Assembly (NCBI GenBank): GCA_030737875.1
Contig: CM060910.1
Coordinates: 631,891,303-631,955,302 of the forward strand
Length of the DNA: 64,000 bases
Direction: 5' to 3'
From: Allium sativum
Taxonomy: Eukaryota > Streptophyta > Magnoliopsida > Asparagales > Amaryllidaceae
Within the stretch, counting starts at the first letter, position 1. Each line of letters begins with the position of its first letter. The notes beneath the pieces are model-generated. The model was given only the letters and a program-made list of their open reading frames with translations. It was not told where the DNA came from and made no database searches. Made by a program: the position numbers and the translations under genes. Below are positions 21,872 through 32,549 of this stretch, in pieces.

Positions 21872-24245
21872 CACACGTCTGTGTGTGTGTTTTTATAACA
21901 TACAGAAACAACAATGGTATAGGTTTGAAAATCAAACAATTTATTTTCTACGATAACAAATGAAACGTATGGTAATACCAGCAACAATAATGGAGATAAA
22001 TTCGATTGCAGCCCTAGGTGAGGAATAAAAATATCGAATGTTTAATTCAAAAAATTCATTAAGAAAAGGTAGACATTTCAAGCATCTATAAATATGTATA
22101 GATTTTCATTACTCAAAAGGACTATTTTTTCTAGCTTTCTTTATAAAAAAAATTTGTTCCAAGAATTTATTTTTACTTTTTTAATTTTGTACAGTCAGGC
22201 CAATAATTTCGAAACAATATAGTTAAACATATATTAGCAAGAATTCAATTTAAATATAACTGATTACCTTTGTATCAAGCTAAATATTTGCTCTGCTGGA
22301 TCACAAATATCCCTCTATGGGAACATTTCTGCATTATGTTGCTTTACTCTATTTCTCAACAAAGGATGAGGTAGAAGCCCCTTTAGAAGAATTCTAAAAG
22401 GCAATTCTGTAGGTGCATCAATGGTATCTGCTGGGGACCCATATCTTATATTTCAATCCTGGACAACCTTTTTCAGAAAGGCTTTATTGCTCTTTATCCT
22501 TTGAGATGCAAAATAATTTAGTATTGACCTATAACCAATCAATAAATGGAATCAAAATTTGATTCTTGAGTAAACATGATTGTGGAAATTGTTTTCACAT
22601 ATAGGAAAACATGTGAATAAAAAAGAGCTACAAGTGGTAGAGTTTATAGGAAATGCAGATGAGCTAGCGAAATGGAATATTTGATCGTAGTATGGTTATA
22701 AAGTTCCGAAAAAGAGAATCATTAAATAGCGATAAGATTTTCAAAAATTAATAACTAAAATAGCGATACACAGACCTGCTTTTATAGCAACCAAATCAAT
22801 TTACACCTAATTTAATTATAACAAACTAATCAGTATATGCCTGAGTTAGAAATAATGTAATGTACGAAAGGCACATAAATTTTGAAGGATTAAAAAAATC
22901 ACTCCATAAGGAATAAGTTCCACATCACTTAAACATGCTCTAACACGTCAAAGCAATTTGTTATGGTAGTTATGTCTAACCTGTTCATGTTTGACCCACA
23001 GATGTCAACAGGTAGCTACATTCAATTTCAACTGCACAGTAAACATATTGGAGACCCATGACGAACTCCAATCCGTACATGTTTGATTTTATCAACAATG
23101 ATAGTCAATTAGGATGGTTTAGATATCACTGTGAGTTAGGAAAAATCTTGATATGAAATGGATTTTGATTTTGCCATTTGTTATCATTTTTCCTATTCGC
23201 GTTAGCGTCCAAATCGAAAAGTGAAAGAAGTAGCCGAAAATATTTAAAATTTGTTCAAACGTCAAGTAGGCTTATTTTGGAATTTTTTAAATACTTGTGG
23301 ACATTTAGGATATTTCGGATACTTAGGAAAAGGTAACAACCACAGGAGAAATAAAAGTAGTAAAAGGGATTAGCATTGATCACCGGTTTTTTAAATACTT
23401 GGGGTCATGTTGCTCATGCTATGGAAAAGAAAGAAATCATTTGACATAAAGCTTATAGGATTACTTCTTTGGTTGTGACAAAAAGGAATAAGAACAATTT
23501 GTTGTAAGAAAAACATACAGCAACATAGCAAGCCATTGCTTTATTGGAATAAAATGGAACCAAGAGCCATCTGTCATTTGTTAAGACCCAAAAAACTCAG
23601 CTCAAAAGCAAACAATCATTTTAAAAAATCAGGAGCAGGTGGTATATATCGAAAAAATGAAGTTTTATAAAATAGTAACCTCTTCAAAGCTTCGAACGGT
23701 GTTATGCAGGCGGTGCTGGCGGTGTTATGCAGGCGGCGCAGTAGGGGTTGTTGGTGTCAAACGGTGCTGGTGGGAATGGGTTTTCTGGGCTCGGTTTTGC
23801 GTGGGGTTGGGTGGGTTTAAAGACGTGAAACAATACACACACAAAAAATCGAAGTAGAAAAATATGGAAGAGGAGCAGGACGTGTTGAAAACAATCGGCA
23901 GTGGAGGAAAATACTGGGTAGTCGCGTTTCTATATGGAAGAAGATAAGTATCTGTAGCAATGGGTTTTGGGTTGGCGTCAGGCTGTCTGGGCTTCGGCCT
24001 CTTATTAAAAAAAAAATAAACCGAAAGAAATGGGAATGGCTCGTGCAGGAAGGAGGAAAGAATGGCATGCAGATGTACTTCTAACGTTAGCAGGTATACT
24101 CGAACCATGATTAACATACTATTCATATGCATGCCTTATTAAATTAACATGGACCATTTATACATAAAGTAAGATTTAAATGAGTTTTTCATGGACCTAA
24201 TTTATTTGACCTAGCCGATATGCTTATATATAAATAGCATAGAGA
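21126..24245 (-). other. Unassigned sequence with coding-like patches
   Basis: The minus strand shows two coding-like patches: 21310-21385 (FEEDQKILEDALKIMMAKGK.. then stop) and 22310-22445 (GSPADTIDAPTELPFRILL.. then PHPLLRNRVKQHN and a stop). On the plus strand a 27-codon frame starts at 23863 (MEEEQDVLKTIGSGGKYW..). None is assignable. 23695-23830 is a GC-richer patch. The right border of the insertion into S lies somewhere in or just after this stretch. Confidence 0.3.
21807..21890. repeat. (TA)n(GA)n microsatellite
   Basis: About 46 bases of TA followed by a GA run and a short CACA/GTGT tail. The reading frames through it are artefacts. Confidence 0.9.
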
Positions 24246-26020
24246 TGGCATATTTAATTAAGGTAGAGAAACCGTATGATCCAAAGTTAAAAATCGGGCC
24301 TAATTATATAACTAACGCGACCAATTAAGGTTAATATATCATTAGTTATAATTAAATTCTATTAATTTAAGATATTTATAACGGGTGATTTCATTATCAG
24401 AATGGGGCGATTCAGTTTGCATTCCGATCGTCTTGACGAGATCTAAATTATGGAGCTAATTTGAATGGATCTAGAATCAATAGGAATTTACAGTTGAATT
24501 TAAACGACTGTTTAATTTAACTGTAACCGAACCGTTTCAACAAATCAGATCAAGGTGAGTTAAACTCACTCAGTTCTTCCCATTTATATTTTATATAAAT
24601 TAGGTTTTTATTTTGTGTGCTCTGCTTGCTAATGGTTGACCGTTTGCTAGTTATATATTTATTTGTTGATTTAGCCAATGAAATTAAACCATTGTTTAAT
24701 TTCAGTGAAATACCAAATCGTTATTTTAATGATTTGATCCAATAGAGGTAACTTACCTTGTTGGTCACGTTTATAAAATAAACGTGTTGAATTGTCTGAA
24801 TTGTTTTGCTAATTGGTTGATGTTAATAGCCATTATTTACTATTATAAAAATTATCAGTTAAATGGGATTGAATGATCTGACTTGAGCTAACCGATTTGG
24901 ATACAGGGAAGAATAGGTTGGAGGAATCCAACAGGATTCCTCAAATGTATTAGATATTATTTATTTTCATATATTATCAATATATGAATTGTCCTGCTTA
25001 GGTGATTGGTTTGATTATTGATAGTTGACTAGAAATTTAACATGTGTTTGGTTTTAACCAATGGGCAATATTGGTTGAGTAATCGACAGTAAATGGCCTA
25101 AGAATAAATTGTTTTGTATATATTGATTTACCGTCAGGTGAATCGATAGTACTGAAGTTATGAAATTTATTTTATAACTGGAGATAGATTTTTAATATAT
25201 TTATTTTGAATAAAGGTTTATTAAAAGGAAATAAATGTTTATTATTTATTATTTAAATTTATAATTTATAATTAATTATTAATTTATTTATTAAGGAAAT
25301 TCAGATGTTAATCAGATTGATATACAAGTGAATAGAAATTAAACCAACAGTTAAATTGGATAATTGTTTTGGTAAGAAACAATTAAATGGAATTATTTAA
25401 ATTAATTATATTATTAATTAATTTAAAGGGATAACGAATTGGAATGGGTTAATGAGATAATCGAATTTGAGTTGACAAAGTTAACAGCTTTAACTGGAAT
25501 TTATTAGTAAATTAGTTTGCATTGAATTAATCAAATAAAATACTTTTAAACAATATTATTTTAATTTTAATAAGAGTTTTTAAAAAAGGAATTTACTATT
25601 TATTTTTATAAATAAAGAAATTAACTGTTGAAGTAGTTAATGATTGAAGTAATTATTATTTTAATCAATAATAATTTAGAAAATTACTTTTTAATTGGAA
25701 TTCATTTAAATAGTAATCGAGATTGAAATGAAATCTAATGGAATGGTGAAAGGAGTTTATGAACCGGTTTTATATTTAAAACCCGAATTTTTATAACGAA
25801 GTTATACAGAGAATTTTAAGCGAATACAATAGATTAAATTAAATGTTTACTTAATATTCGAATTAAGTAAAAGGAATTGAGAACAGAAGGGTTTATAATA
25901 AACCAGAGTTATATAAACAAAGTTATAAAAGAGGTGAGGTGGTAAATCGTTAATTTTAAAATAACATTACTTAAAATGGGATTAAATAAAAAGGGGAAAT
26001 TGAAATAAGATTTCCAAAGC
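24246..26020 (+). other. Middle part of LTR S, no gene
   Basis: AT-rich sequence with long TTAATTAAT-type stretches and no supported frame. It joins by content and orientation to 29767-32234 once R1 is removed: the sequence GGGAAATAGTT occurs on each side. Confidence 0.5.
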
Positions 26021-26492
26021 GGGAAATAGTTTTTTTTTTGTTTTTTTTTTGGCAAAGCAATGTCAGTTTTATAGTGGCCGTACCACTTTTATTAGAAGGG
26101 GAAAAAAGGAAAAGAGTTCTGCACAGGCACATAAACTCCGTGCAATAAGATCTGGTTTGAAGTGCCAGTACACTTTACAATACAGGAGAGAAACTGAGTG
26201 TTTCTGCTACTAACATAGATATCTATTCCTCTGCTTTAGAGGAGGATGAGGATGAGGTGGTGTTGCAGGCAGTCAGCGACTCATGCAACGCCAATGCAAA
26301 AAGAGCATGGAGCACTACGCCATAGATGGCCTATGGCAACCCCAGAGAAATGACGCAGTAGGTGCCAAAAAGTGTTGCTATAGGGCTGTAGCAACACTTT
26401 TTTGGGGTTGTCTTTTGCCGCGTTGCCTTAGAGTCAAAGGCAACACATTTGTGATCTTATGGCAACATCGGTACAGGTGTTGGCATAGGTAC

Positions 26493-26640
26493 CACTACAA
26501 CAAAAAATATCCTTTCACAACTGCTAAAAGCAGTTGTAATATGTCTAGTACAGCTGGCAATCATAATAAAGTCAACCTTTTTTACTACTGTTTCTAGCAG
26601 TTGTTAAAATTTGTTTTACAACTCCAAAAAGTAATTAAAA
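26493..26640 (+). mobile_element. Second CACTA-like left terminus inside T2
   Basis: CACTACAACAAAAAATATCC followed by ACAACTGCTAAAAGCAGTTG and further GCAGTTG/ACAACT words looks like the end and subterminal repeats of a different CACTA family. I find no matching right end, so it is a truncated remnant or captured terminus. Confidence 0.45.
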
Positions 26641-27931
26641 CTCATCTGCTATTAATCAAAGATTTCATAGTATTACAATAAATATTATTATAACACGGTA
26701 TTTTATTTTAACATTTCAAATGCTACAAATTTTTTGACTCGACTATTGTACATTCACTCGTATGTTACACAACCATTCATATTTACATACATTCCTCACT
26801 ACATTGTCACTCGATTCACTCATATGAAGACTCACATACAACCATAAGCAAGAAAAAATACATGAAAATGATTATATAAACTACTACCTTTATTTTTTCC
26901 CTTTTGATGATTCGCTCGCAAACGCAGCTTCTCTAGTTCAATCATGAGTGGCCTGTGTGGCCTGCAAAAGCAAATGGGATACATCAAATGTCATGGAGTC
27001 AGAAAACAACTTAGCAAGACTAATAGCTTATTAATGATAAAATGCGAAGTCTAGAAAACAAGTAGAATAGTGAAATGAAAAAAGCATACCAAGATTACAA
27101 AATGTGCACGTTCACTTATGGAGTACCTGTCACCGCAACCCACTGTGTCTACAACATCCAAACAAAAACCATCAACAATATAAAAATGAGATTTTGGTTC
27201 ATAATATTTGTTTAGGAAGTATATATGCAGCATAAGAAAAATAACAAAACAATGATGCTGCATAAAAAAATTCATAAAAGAAAATTTGGAAGCTAAACAG
27301 AGTTCAAAGGCAATACAGAACAAGGGGATGAGAATGATCAAGATAATTAGATAGTTATATAAATTCCAGATGTTGTTGACAAAAAAACCGCACCTAACAC
27401 TGACAATAAGAATCCCATCCCAGATCAGGAGATAAGATTGACCCGCCTAAGGATAAACCGAGCAAGAACACTGAATTTATACAACAACAGCACCTAATAA
27501 TCCTACCAGCAGATCTATGGGTCAAATTACAAAAAGAATGCAAGTAGACAAATCTAGTTTCCAGTTTAAAGCAAACCAAACTGCTGCTGTGAACAATGAT
27601 CGTACATGGGTATACCAAGTTACACAAGTCAAATTTAAAGGTAGAAAAAGTAGAAAGAGTGAAACAATCGACTACCTTACTAGCTCGGTGTCGGTGAGTA
27701 GGGCAAATTCTTCATGCAATATTCAGTGATGCCCGCAGTCCGAGACGTCATGGTTTTTAATTCCCTTACAAGAAGCTATGATGTCATTGCACAAGTTAGT
27801 AAATATAAATAAGCCATTACAGTATTACTGAGAATAAGCTGAATTCAAGTAATATGAAGAAACTGTGAAGTCATTAACCCGATTTGGAATATATTTCTGT
27901 TACAAATCATGACGCAATTAAAAGTAGGATA
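26641..27931. other. T2 interior, no assignable gene
   Basis: The minus strand at 26895-26965 has a splice-like AG followed by RPLMIELEKLRLRANHQKGK, which may be a captured exon of unknown origin. The remainder shows no supported coding or RNA feature. Confidence 0.35.
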
Positions 27932-27991
27932 TTACATCCTTTCCATTGCTTGAAATAAACCAGGCTTTGATCCAAGCTTCATAAACTTCAT
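27932..27991 (-). pseudogene. Captured first codons of an NPH3-family BTB gene
   Basis: Starting from an ATG at 27991 (minus) the frame reads MKFMKLGSKPGLFQAMERM and stops at 27932. MKFMKLGSKPDxFQ is the near-invariant N-terminus of plant NPH3/RPT2-type BTB proteins, which act as CUL3 adaptors in phototropin signalling. Upstream sequence on the minus strand looks like a 5' leader. The BTB domain does not follow, so only a leader plus the start of exon 1 was captured. It cannot make a functional product. It is short, but the motif is distinctive. Confidence 0.65.
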
Positions 27992-28522
27992 TGTCGCAAA
28001 ACTAATTTCCTTCCAAATGCAGATACTATAATTTTGATAAAATAAATCAGGGACTAGTGATAATGGAAAACAAATCCTTGGTGTTTTTATCAACCGAAAA
28101 TTTATCATCCACTGTTTTAAGAACTGATGCATCAGGGAGAACAAATTCAATAATAAAACTAAGCTAGGTTTCATTTCAAAGAAAAGAAAGTCACCTAAAC
28201 ATTCTGGAGATGATCCAATCTGAAACTTAAGTCATGGTTTTCCTCTCAAAATCTGTTAGCGGACATACTTCATGAGCTTTTATCTCCAAAAATCAACATA
28301 AAATAAATTTGTGACAATGTGTACTCTCATAAGTATCGACAAAGATTTCATAATATTTATATCGGATAAACATAAACTATTGGATGAAACATCAATTACA
28401 TTCCTGTAATTTGCATAAATGTGGATCACCTAAATTTTTTCTTTACATTCTGCTCGAGCGAAAAATTTCTCTTCTATATGGGCCTTGGAAGCGAAAGTGC
28501 CTCTCTGAATTTGGCATTGTCA

Positions 28523-28621
28523 CATAGTGCCTGGTGGAACATTATCCGGAGAACTTTTGTGCTCACAAGCATTGTCACATTCTACCCCCATTCCCCGGAT
28601 AATGTTCCACCAGGAACTATG
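28523..28621. repeat. Inverted repeat of an AGO4-like segment
   Basis: Arm 1 (28523-28549) and arm 2 (28595-28621) are reverse complements over 27 bases with one mismatch, including a perfect 20-mer CCTGGTGGAACATTATCCGG. The spacer is 45 bases. Read on the minus strand, arm 1 encodes SPDNVPPGTM, the same peptide that arm 2 encodes on the plus strand. Short direct repeats (GCATTGTCACAT, TGTGCTCACAAGC) also link the two halves. Confidence 0.9.
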
Positions 28622-28698
28622 GTGGACAACAAAATCTGCCACCCAAAGAATTACAATTTCTACTTGTGCTCACAAGCTGGAATGATAAGCACAACCCA
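28589..28698 (+). pseudogene. AGO4-like: Captured PIWI-domain fragment of AGO4-clade Argonaute
   Basis: The frame reads HSPDNVPPGTMVDNKICHP, then KNYNFYLCSQAGMISTTQ. This is the conserved PIWI segment with the DNKICHP and DFYLCxHAGM signatures. The DNVPPGT..DNKICHPKNxDFY form is specific to the AGO4/6/9 clade, the Argonautes that carry 24-nt siRNAs in RNA-directed DNA methylation. The histidine expected after C is glutamine here, and similarity stops at about 28698, perhaps at an exon end. The frame upstream to 28421 is not Argonaute. It lies inside T2 and has a partial inverted copy 45 bases upstream. It is a fragment of about 36 codons and not a working gene. Confidence 0.8.
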
Positions 28699-29380
28699 AA
28701 TAAGTACTTTTGTGAAACAACATATTTAACGATGTAGGTTTGAGGAAAAAAAGACTTAAATGGCTAGGGAATACCTTCATGTTAAGCCTAAAACAGATTA
28801 GCCTAAAAAATGAATGTACAGACTGACGAAGTACAACACTATGAATCATCGGAAAAAGGTAAGTTGAGATCAAAAAATTTGTTTACAGTACCTTAGGGTA
28901 ATGAAAGCAGATCAGCAGCCAAACAATTTCGCGCAAAATTGGATCTTTATTTGGTAGTGGAAGAAGGTAGTTCCAGTCGTCGAAAATCAGATAGAAACCG
29001 ATCATTATTTTAGCGAACAACGTAATTAATGGTTGCCTCGTCGAATTTAGGGAAGAAGAAGGGCAACAAGAATTGGGATTTCATGGTTCGAACGATTTAG
29101 GGTTGAAAGTGGAAAAGTGAAAACAACGAGAATTATTTTATTATTTTTCAGCGGGAAAATGAAAATTTAGGGAAAAGAAGTCGGTCATAATTTTCTCAAG
29201 TGAAAACAACGAGAATTATTTTTCTGTGGGAAAATGAAAATTTGGGGAAAAGAAGCTGCACTGTTGAAGGAAAATCAGATTGACGTGGATCAGTAACCTG
29301 GACCGTTGGATCGTGTTGACGTCGATTGATAATTTTATTCACACGGCTACTGCAACACATGTTGATATCTATGCTAACAC
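28699..29380. other. T2 interior, no gene
   Basis: Includes a direct repeat of GTGAAAACAACGAGAATTAT (about 29118 and 29200) and AGGGAAAAGAAG-type words. No supported coding sequence. Confidence 0.45.
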
Positions 29381-29766
29381 ATTGAAGCGTGCGTTGCAAT
29401 AGACAAAAAACAGCATAGCAATGGCAACATTGTAGCTAGCAACACCATGGGTTTTCGTTGCGATAGGCCATCTATGGCGTAGTGGAGGTTAGGAACATAA
29501 CGAATATATTCCATGCCATATTGGTAACTCCTGTCCCAATCATTTGCTTCTAGTATAGATTTATTCCAAATTCCATATTGTCCTTCAGTTATGAGAGTTA
29601 TGTCATCATCTACCACATTATAATGCAAGCATCTATTCTCTCGGACATCTGCACCAATAAACAAGTAATATACCTTCTTGCGGGGGTCATATCGCTTATC
29701 AGAACGTAAATCTTGCCAAGCTTTCTCCTGTTCATTCCAAACTATATCCAAGACTGGGAAATAGTT

Positions 29767-32234
29767 GAATGGGTATGAAAAGGGATTGGTAAAGGTGAAT
29801 TTGGCAAAAGAAGTGGGTCATAGGGTTGTATAACCAAATCCGAATTATAAAATAAATTTGCTTTAAAGAGGCAGGGTTAAAAAGTGGTGTTTTATAAAAT
29901 ACTATTTAATTATTGAATTAAGAAAGAATGGGTATATCCGAGGCAGGGAATTTCCAAGAGTAAGAAGGTTTTCTGAAACCATATTTTGAATAGTTCAGTT
30001 AAATGGAATTTGAATTGTTATTAGAATGAATTATCGGTTTTTGGATTACAACTCGTATCTACCTTAAGATATGAACGTTGTTGATCAAGGTCTGAGAGGT
30101 AATTTAAATACCCTAACTTGAACGACTTCAGGATTATCTGAGGATGATATTAGCTTTAATGGTAGAAGAGGTTAGTAAAATTTATTATTTCATTAGAGAA
30201 ATAATAACACAACATTTTTGGTGAAATTTGGAATATATATATATAATGATGATTCCAAAGTAAAAGGGAAACAAAAGGGGATTGCATAAAATTATAACGA
30301 TTTTCGCGAGGTTAAAAGGAAATGTAAAGTTGGGTATTGAAATAGATTTACTCTATATGAATAAGCATTTGTTATTGTTGTCAAGTAATGAACGAAGATG
30401 TTTCGTAACATTGTTTTACGAGTAGATAGTTGAATTGATTTCCCAATATTAGATAATAATGTAGCTAATGTTTTGTAAGTGAAAATCGAGAATTGGATAT
30501 GATATAGGATTTTCCTAAGCATTAAAATGAATTTGTTTAAAGAAAAATCTTATGTTAAATAAGAAGCGAAAAACTATATTCATAATATCGAAATATTTAA
30601 GAGTTTTAAAATTTACATTTGTTTTAATTAAAAGGCCAAATGATGCTGAATACCGAACCAGTAAATTCATTGGATTATCATGATTGAATCACTGTTTATT
30701 TTGATAGTTAAATAACCGACTATCAAATCTGTCCAATACGATTGTTGGTACGGAAGACCGGGATCGAATTGATATTCGAAAACCATTCCGACCAATAAAT
30801 ACATGAATATATCAGAAGATGATCGAGATGAAGCATTGAAGACCGTGCATCTTCATAAACGGAAGAACCACTAATATTCTCTGCCTTGCAAGCAGAGATA
30901 AGCTGTGATTCTGTCGTGGTTGGAATCTACGGACTGCATGGACTGCTCGCTACTAATCTATAGGGTGGTTCCTGGGATGTGGTAGGAGGGTGCCTTCGGT
31001 TCATCCTATTCCTGGATGACTTGTATGGACGAGTGTCTGACAGAGTATTTCCAAAGGAATCACGTACATTGATTTCTTCAAACGTACCAAGTTGTTGGCG
31101 TAGAAGGGAAACTTCTTTAGCTTAACAACTAGAGTATTTTTGTGGACGTCAAATAGTGATATCTGATGGATCTGACGATGTGGCATTTAAAGTGCATGGT
31201 GACCAAATGTTCCAAAAGGAAATTTAAAGCTCAAGCCTCACATCCGGGAAATGACAAAAATCGGGCAGGCAACATGGCTATGTGGGTCGCTCCCATTAGG
31301 GTGTATAATCACCTATCTAGAGAAAATTTATTTTCTTCTTTAATCTATTTCGATGCTGTCCCTTTCGGGAAACGGTGGTTTGAGCCCAACCGTTAGTGAT
31401 ATACATTCGATACACTCAAGCGAAATGAGTGGTCGGTCATGTGTGGGTCCCGTTGCAAGACGTTCTTGTTGAACCCAGTGTATTCCCCTCTAGAGATACA
31501 CTATCGGCAGGTGGTTCCATACCTTGTCATAGTCGGAATCCAAACTCCAATAAGTGCCCGCAGTTTTGTTTGTATACTATATATGTGGAGCGTGAGATGT
31601 AAGCGTTCTGCTAGTTTCTATTTATTTGTATTTAGACACTATCATAATATCAGAATAAAATATTGATTTCAAAATGTTTTGGGTTATCGTAAGGTAAAAA
31701 CCGTCTGTATTTATGTATGGATTTGGTCTTACGATTATCCTTTTCTTTCGAAAAGATTTTGACTTTAAAATCAAGTTGTGTGATACCCTTAAACTTAGTG
31801 TGTTTTTCTCACTCTGGTTCTCCAGACTGACCCGGTATTTGTAATGCTCTGTTAAGACCGGGTTGTACAGGTTCAGGTTATCGAATGCTGTGAAGAGACG
31901 AGCTGGAAGAGTTCAGACGTATGATATTATATAGCTACTATTCCGATGTGTGTTGTATGGGAGGACAGGTTATTATAAATGTCCAGATGTGTGATGTACT
32001 CTGATATTGTAAGTATTTTTAAAAGCTCTCAATAAAGATTTATTTCTATATTATATTTTGTTCCGCTGCGACGTGAGACTCTGATTCTGTGTTGTGTTGG
32101 TTCTTCTTTTTCTTCTATTCTAATATTTCTTTCTATAAACATTCCGGTGTTTTTCGGTGTTTGGAAGGTCGGCATGAGGTACGGTAATTGTATTTATGTC
32201 GATTTTCGGGGCCGAAAATCTTTGGATCGTTACA
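29767..32234 (+). other. Right part of LTR S, no gene
   Basis: LTR-like non-coding sequence with a GC-richer portion at 30890-31570, an AATAAAG signal near 32030 and the terminal GGATCGTTACA. Short frames in it are not supported. Confidence 0.5.
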
Positions 32235-32239
32235 CATAG

Positions 32240-32499
32240 CTTTTGTGGTTTTACTTATGTACTTTGATATTTTCCACGAGACAGTATGTTTGTTTTCTGA
32301 TGATGACTATTTAATATTTTGAAATGTAATAAGCATTGTGACATGGTTTGCTTATTTTAATAAATGTTTTAAAAGTTTCCGCTATGTTTTATATTTCTTT
32401 TGTGAATTTTAATCTTTATGTTCTTACTTTATACCTAAGCGCTTCACAAAACTTAATGCATCCTCATATAGATGATGTTAAGGGTTATGGGATGTCACA
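32240..32499 (+). repeat. 5' LTR of element A, second part
   Basis: 260 bp from just after the CATAG duplication to GATGTCACA, ending directly before the primer site. It contains an AATAAATG signal near 32360 in the same relative place as AATAAAG in LTR B. Confidence 0.7.
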
Positions 32500-32501
32500 T
32501 T

Positions 32502-32513
32502 TGGTATCAGAGC
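32502..32513 (+). promoter_or_regulatory. Primer binding site of A
   Basis: TGGTATCAGAGC, complementary to the initiator methionine tRNA 3' end, two bases after the LTR end. Confidence 0.92.
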
Positions 32514-32549
32514 CTAAGATTACAGGATTAGAGAAAAGTTTTTGAAAAA

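Larger units (their letters stand above)
26313..29484. mobile_element. CACTA element T2 (non-autonomous), with perfect ends
   Basis: 3172 bp. Both ends read inward from CACTACGCCATAGATGGCCT and remain identical for at least 22 bases. The 3-bp target duplication GAG is exact (26310-26312 and 29485-29487). Subterminal GGCAAC/GTTGC words recur in both orientations at 26336-26480 and 29390-29460. No transposase is present. Inside are fragments of an AGO4-type Argonaute and an NPH3-family gene and another CACTA-like terminus. It interrupts R1, whose frame closes again when T2 plus one GAG is removed. Confidence 0.92.
26032..29755 (-). mobile_element. Retroposed cDNA R1 (5'-truncated), split by CACTA T2
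   Basis: Flanked by an exact 11-bp duplication GGGAAATAGTT (26021-26031 and 29756-29766). On the minus strand it ends in AATAAAAG, a small hairpin, TTTGCC and an A-rich tail (26032-26050). With T2 and one GAG removed the insert is about 549 bp. The body is coding: DIVWNEQEKAWQDL.., YYLFIGADVREN.., YGMEYIRYVPNL and then, across the T2 site, HALFALALHES.. to a TAG near 26235. The frame is open across the T2 insertion point. I do not recognise the protein. Retroposition by a LINE is indicated by the duplication, tail and 5' truncation. Whether the body is a host mRNA or the 3' end of a LINE is open. Confidence 0.75.
5536..32234 (+). mobile_element. Probable solo LTR (S) inserted in A's LTR, itself heavily nested
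   Basis: It starts TGTAACGTCTCG at 5536 and ends GGATCGTTACA at 32234, so the ends form the usual TGTAACG/CGTTACA inverted pair. The flanks are CATAA (5531-5535) and CATAG (32235-32239), a 5-bp target duplication with one transition. With the inner insertions removed the LTR would be roughly 5.5 kb, consisting of 5536-6737, about 24.2-26.03 kb and 29.77-32.23 kb. An AATAAAG signal near 32030 and a GTTCCGCTGCGACGTGAG stretch near 32060 sit where LTR polyadenylation regions lie. I see no primer site, pol or second LTR, so a solo LTR left by recombination is the simplest reading. The element family is not identified. Confidence 0.6.

Noticed and set aside
23725..24132. 135-codon Pro/Thr-rich minus-strand frame
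   Set aside because: Low-complexity composition and no recognisable motif; not supported as a gene.
28421..28729. 102-codon frame as a functional Argonaute
   Set aside because: Only about 36 codons are Argonaute; the catalytic part and all other domains are absent and it lies inside a CACTA element.
5536..32234. S as a complete 26.7-kb retroelement
   Set aside because: No pol, primer site or second LTR belonging to it; the interior is explained by other insertions.
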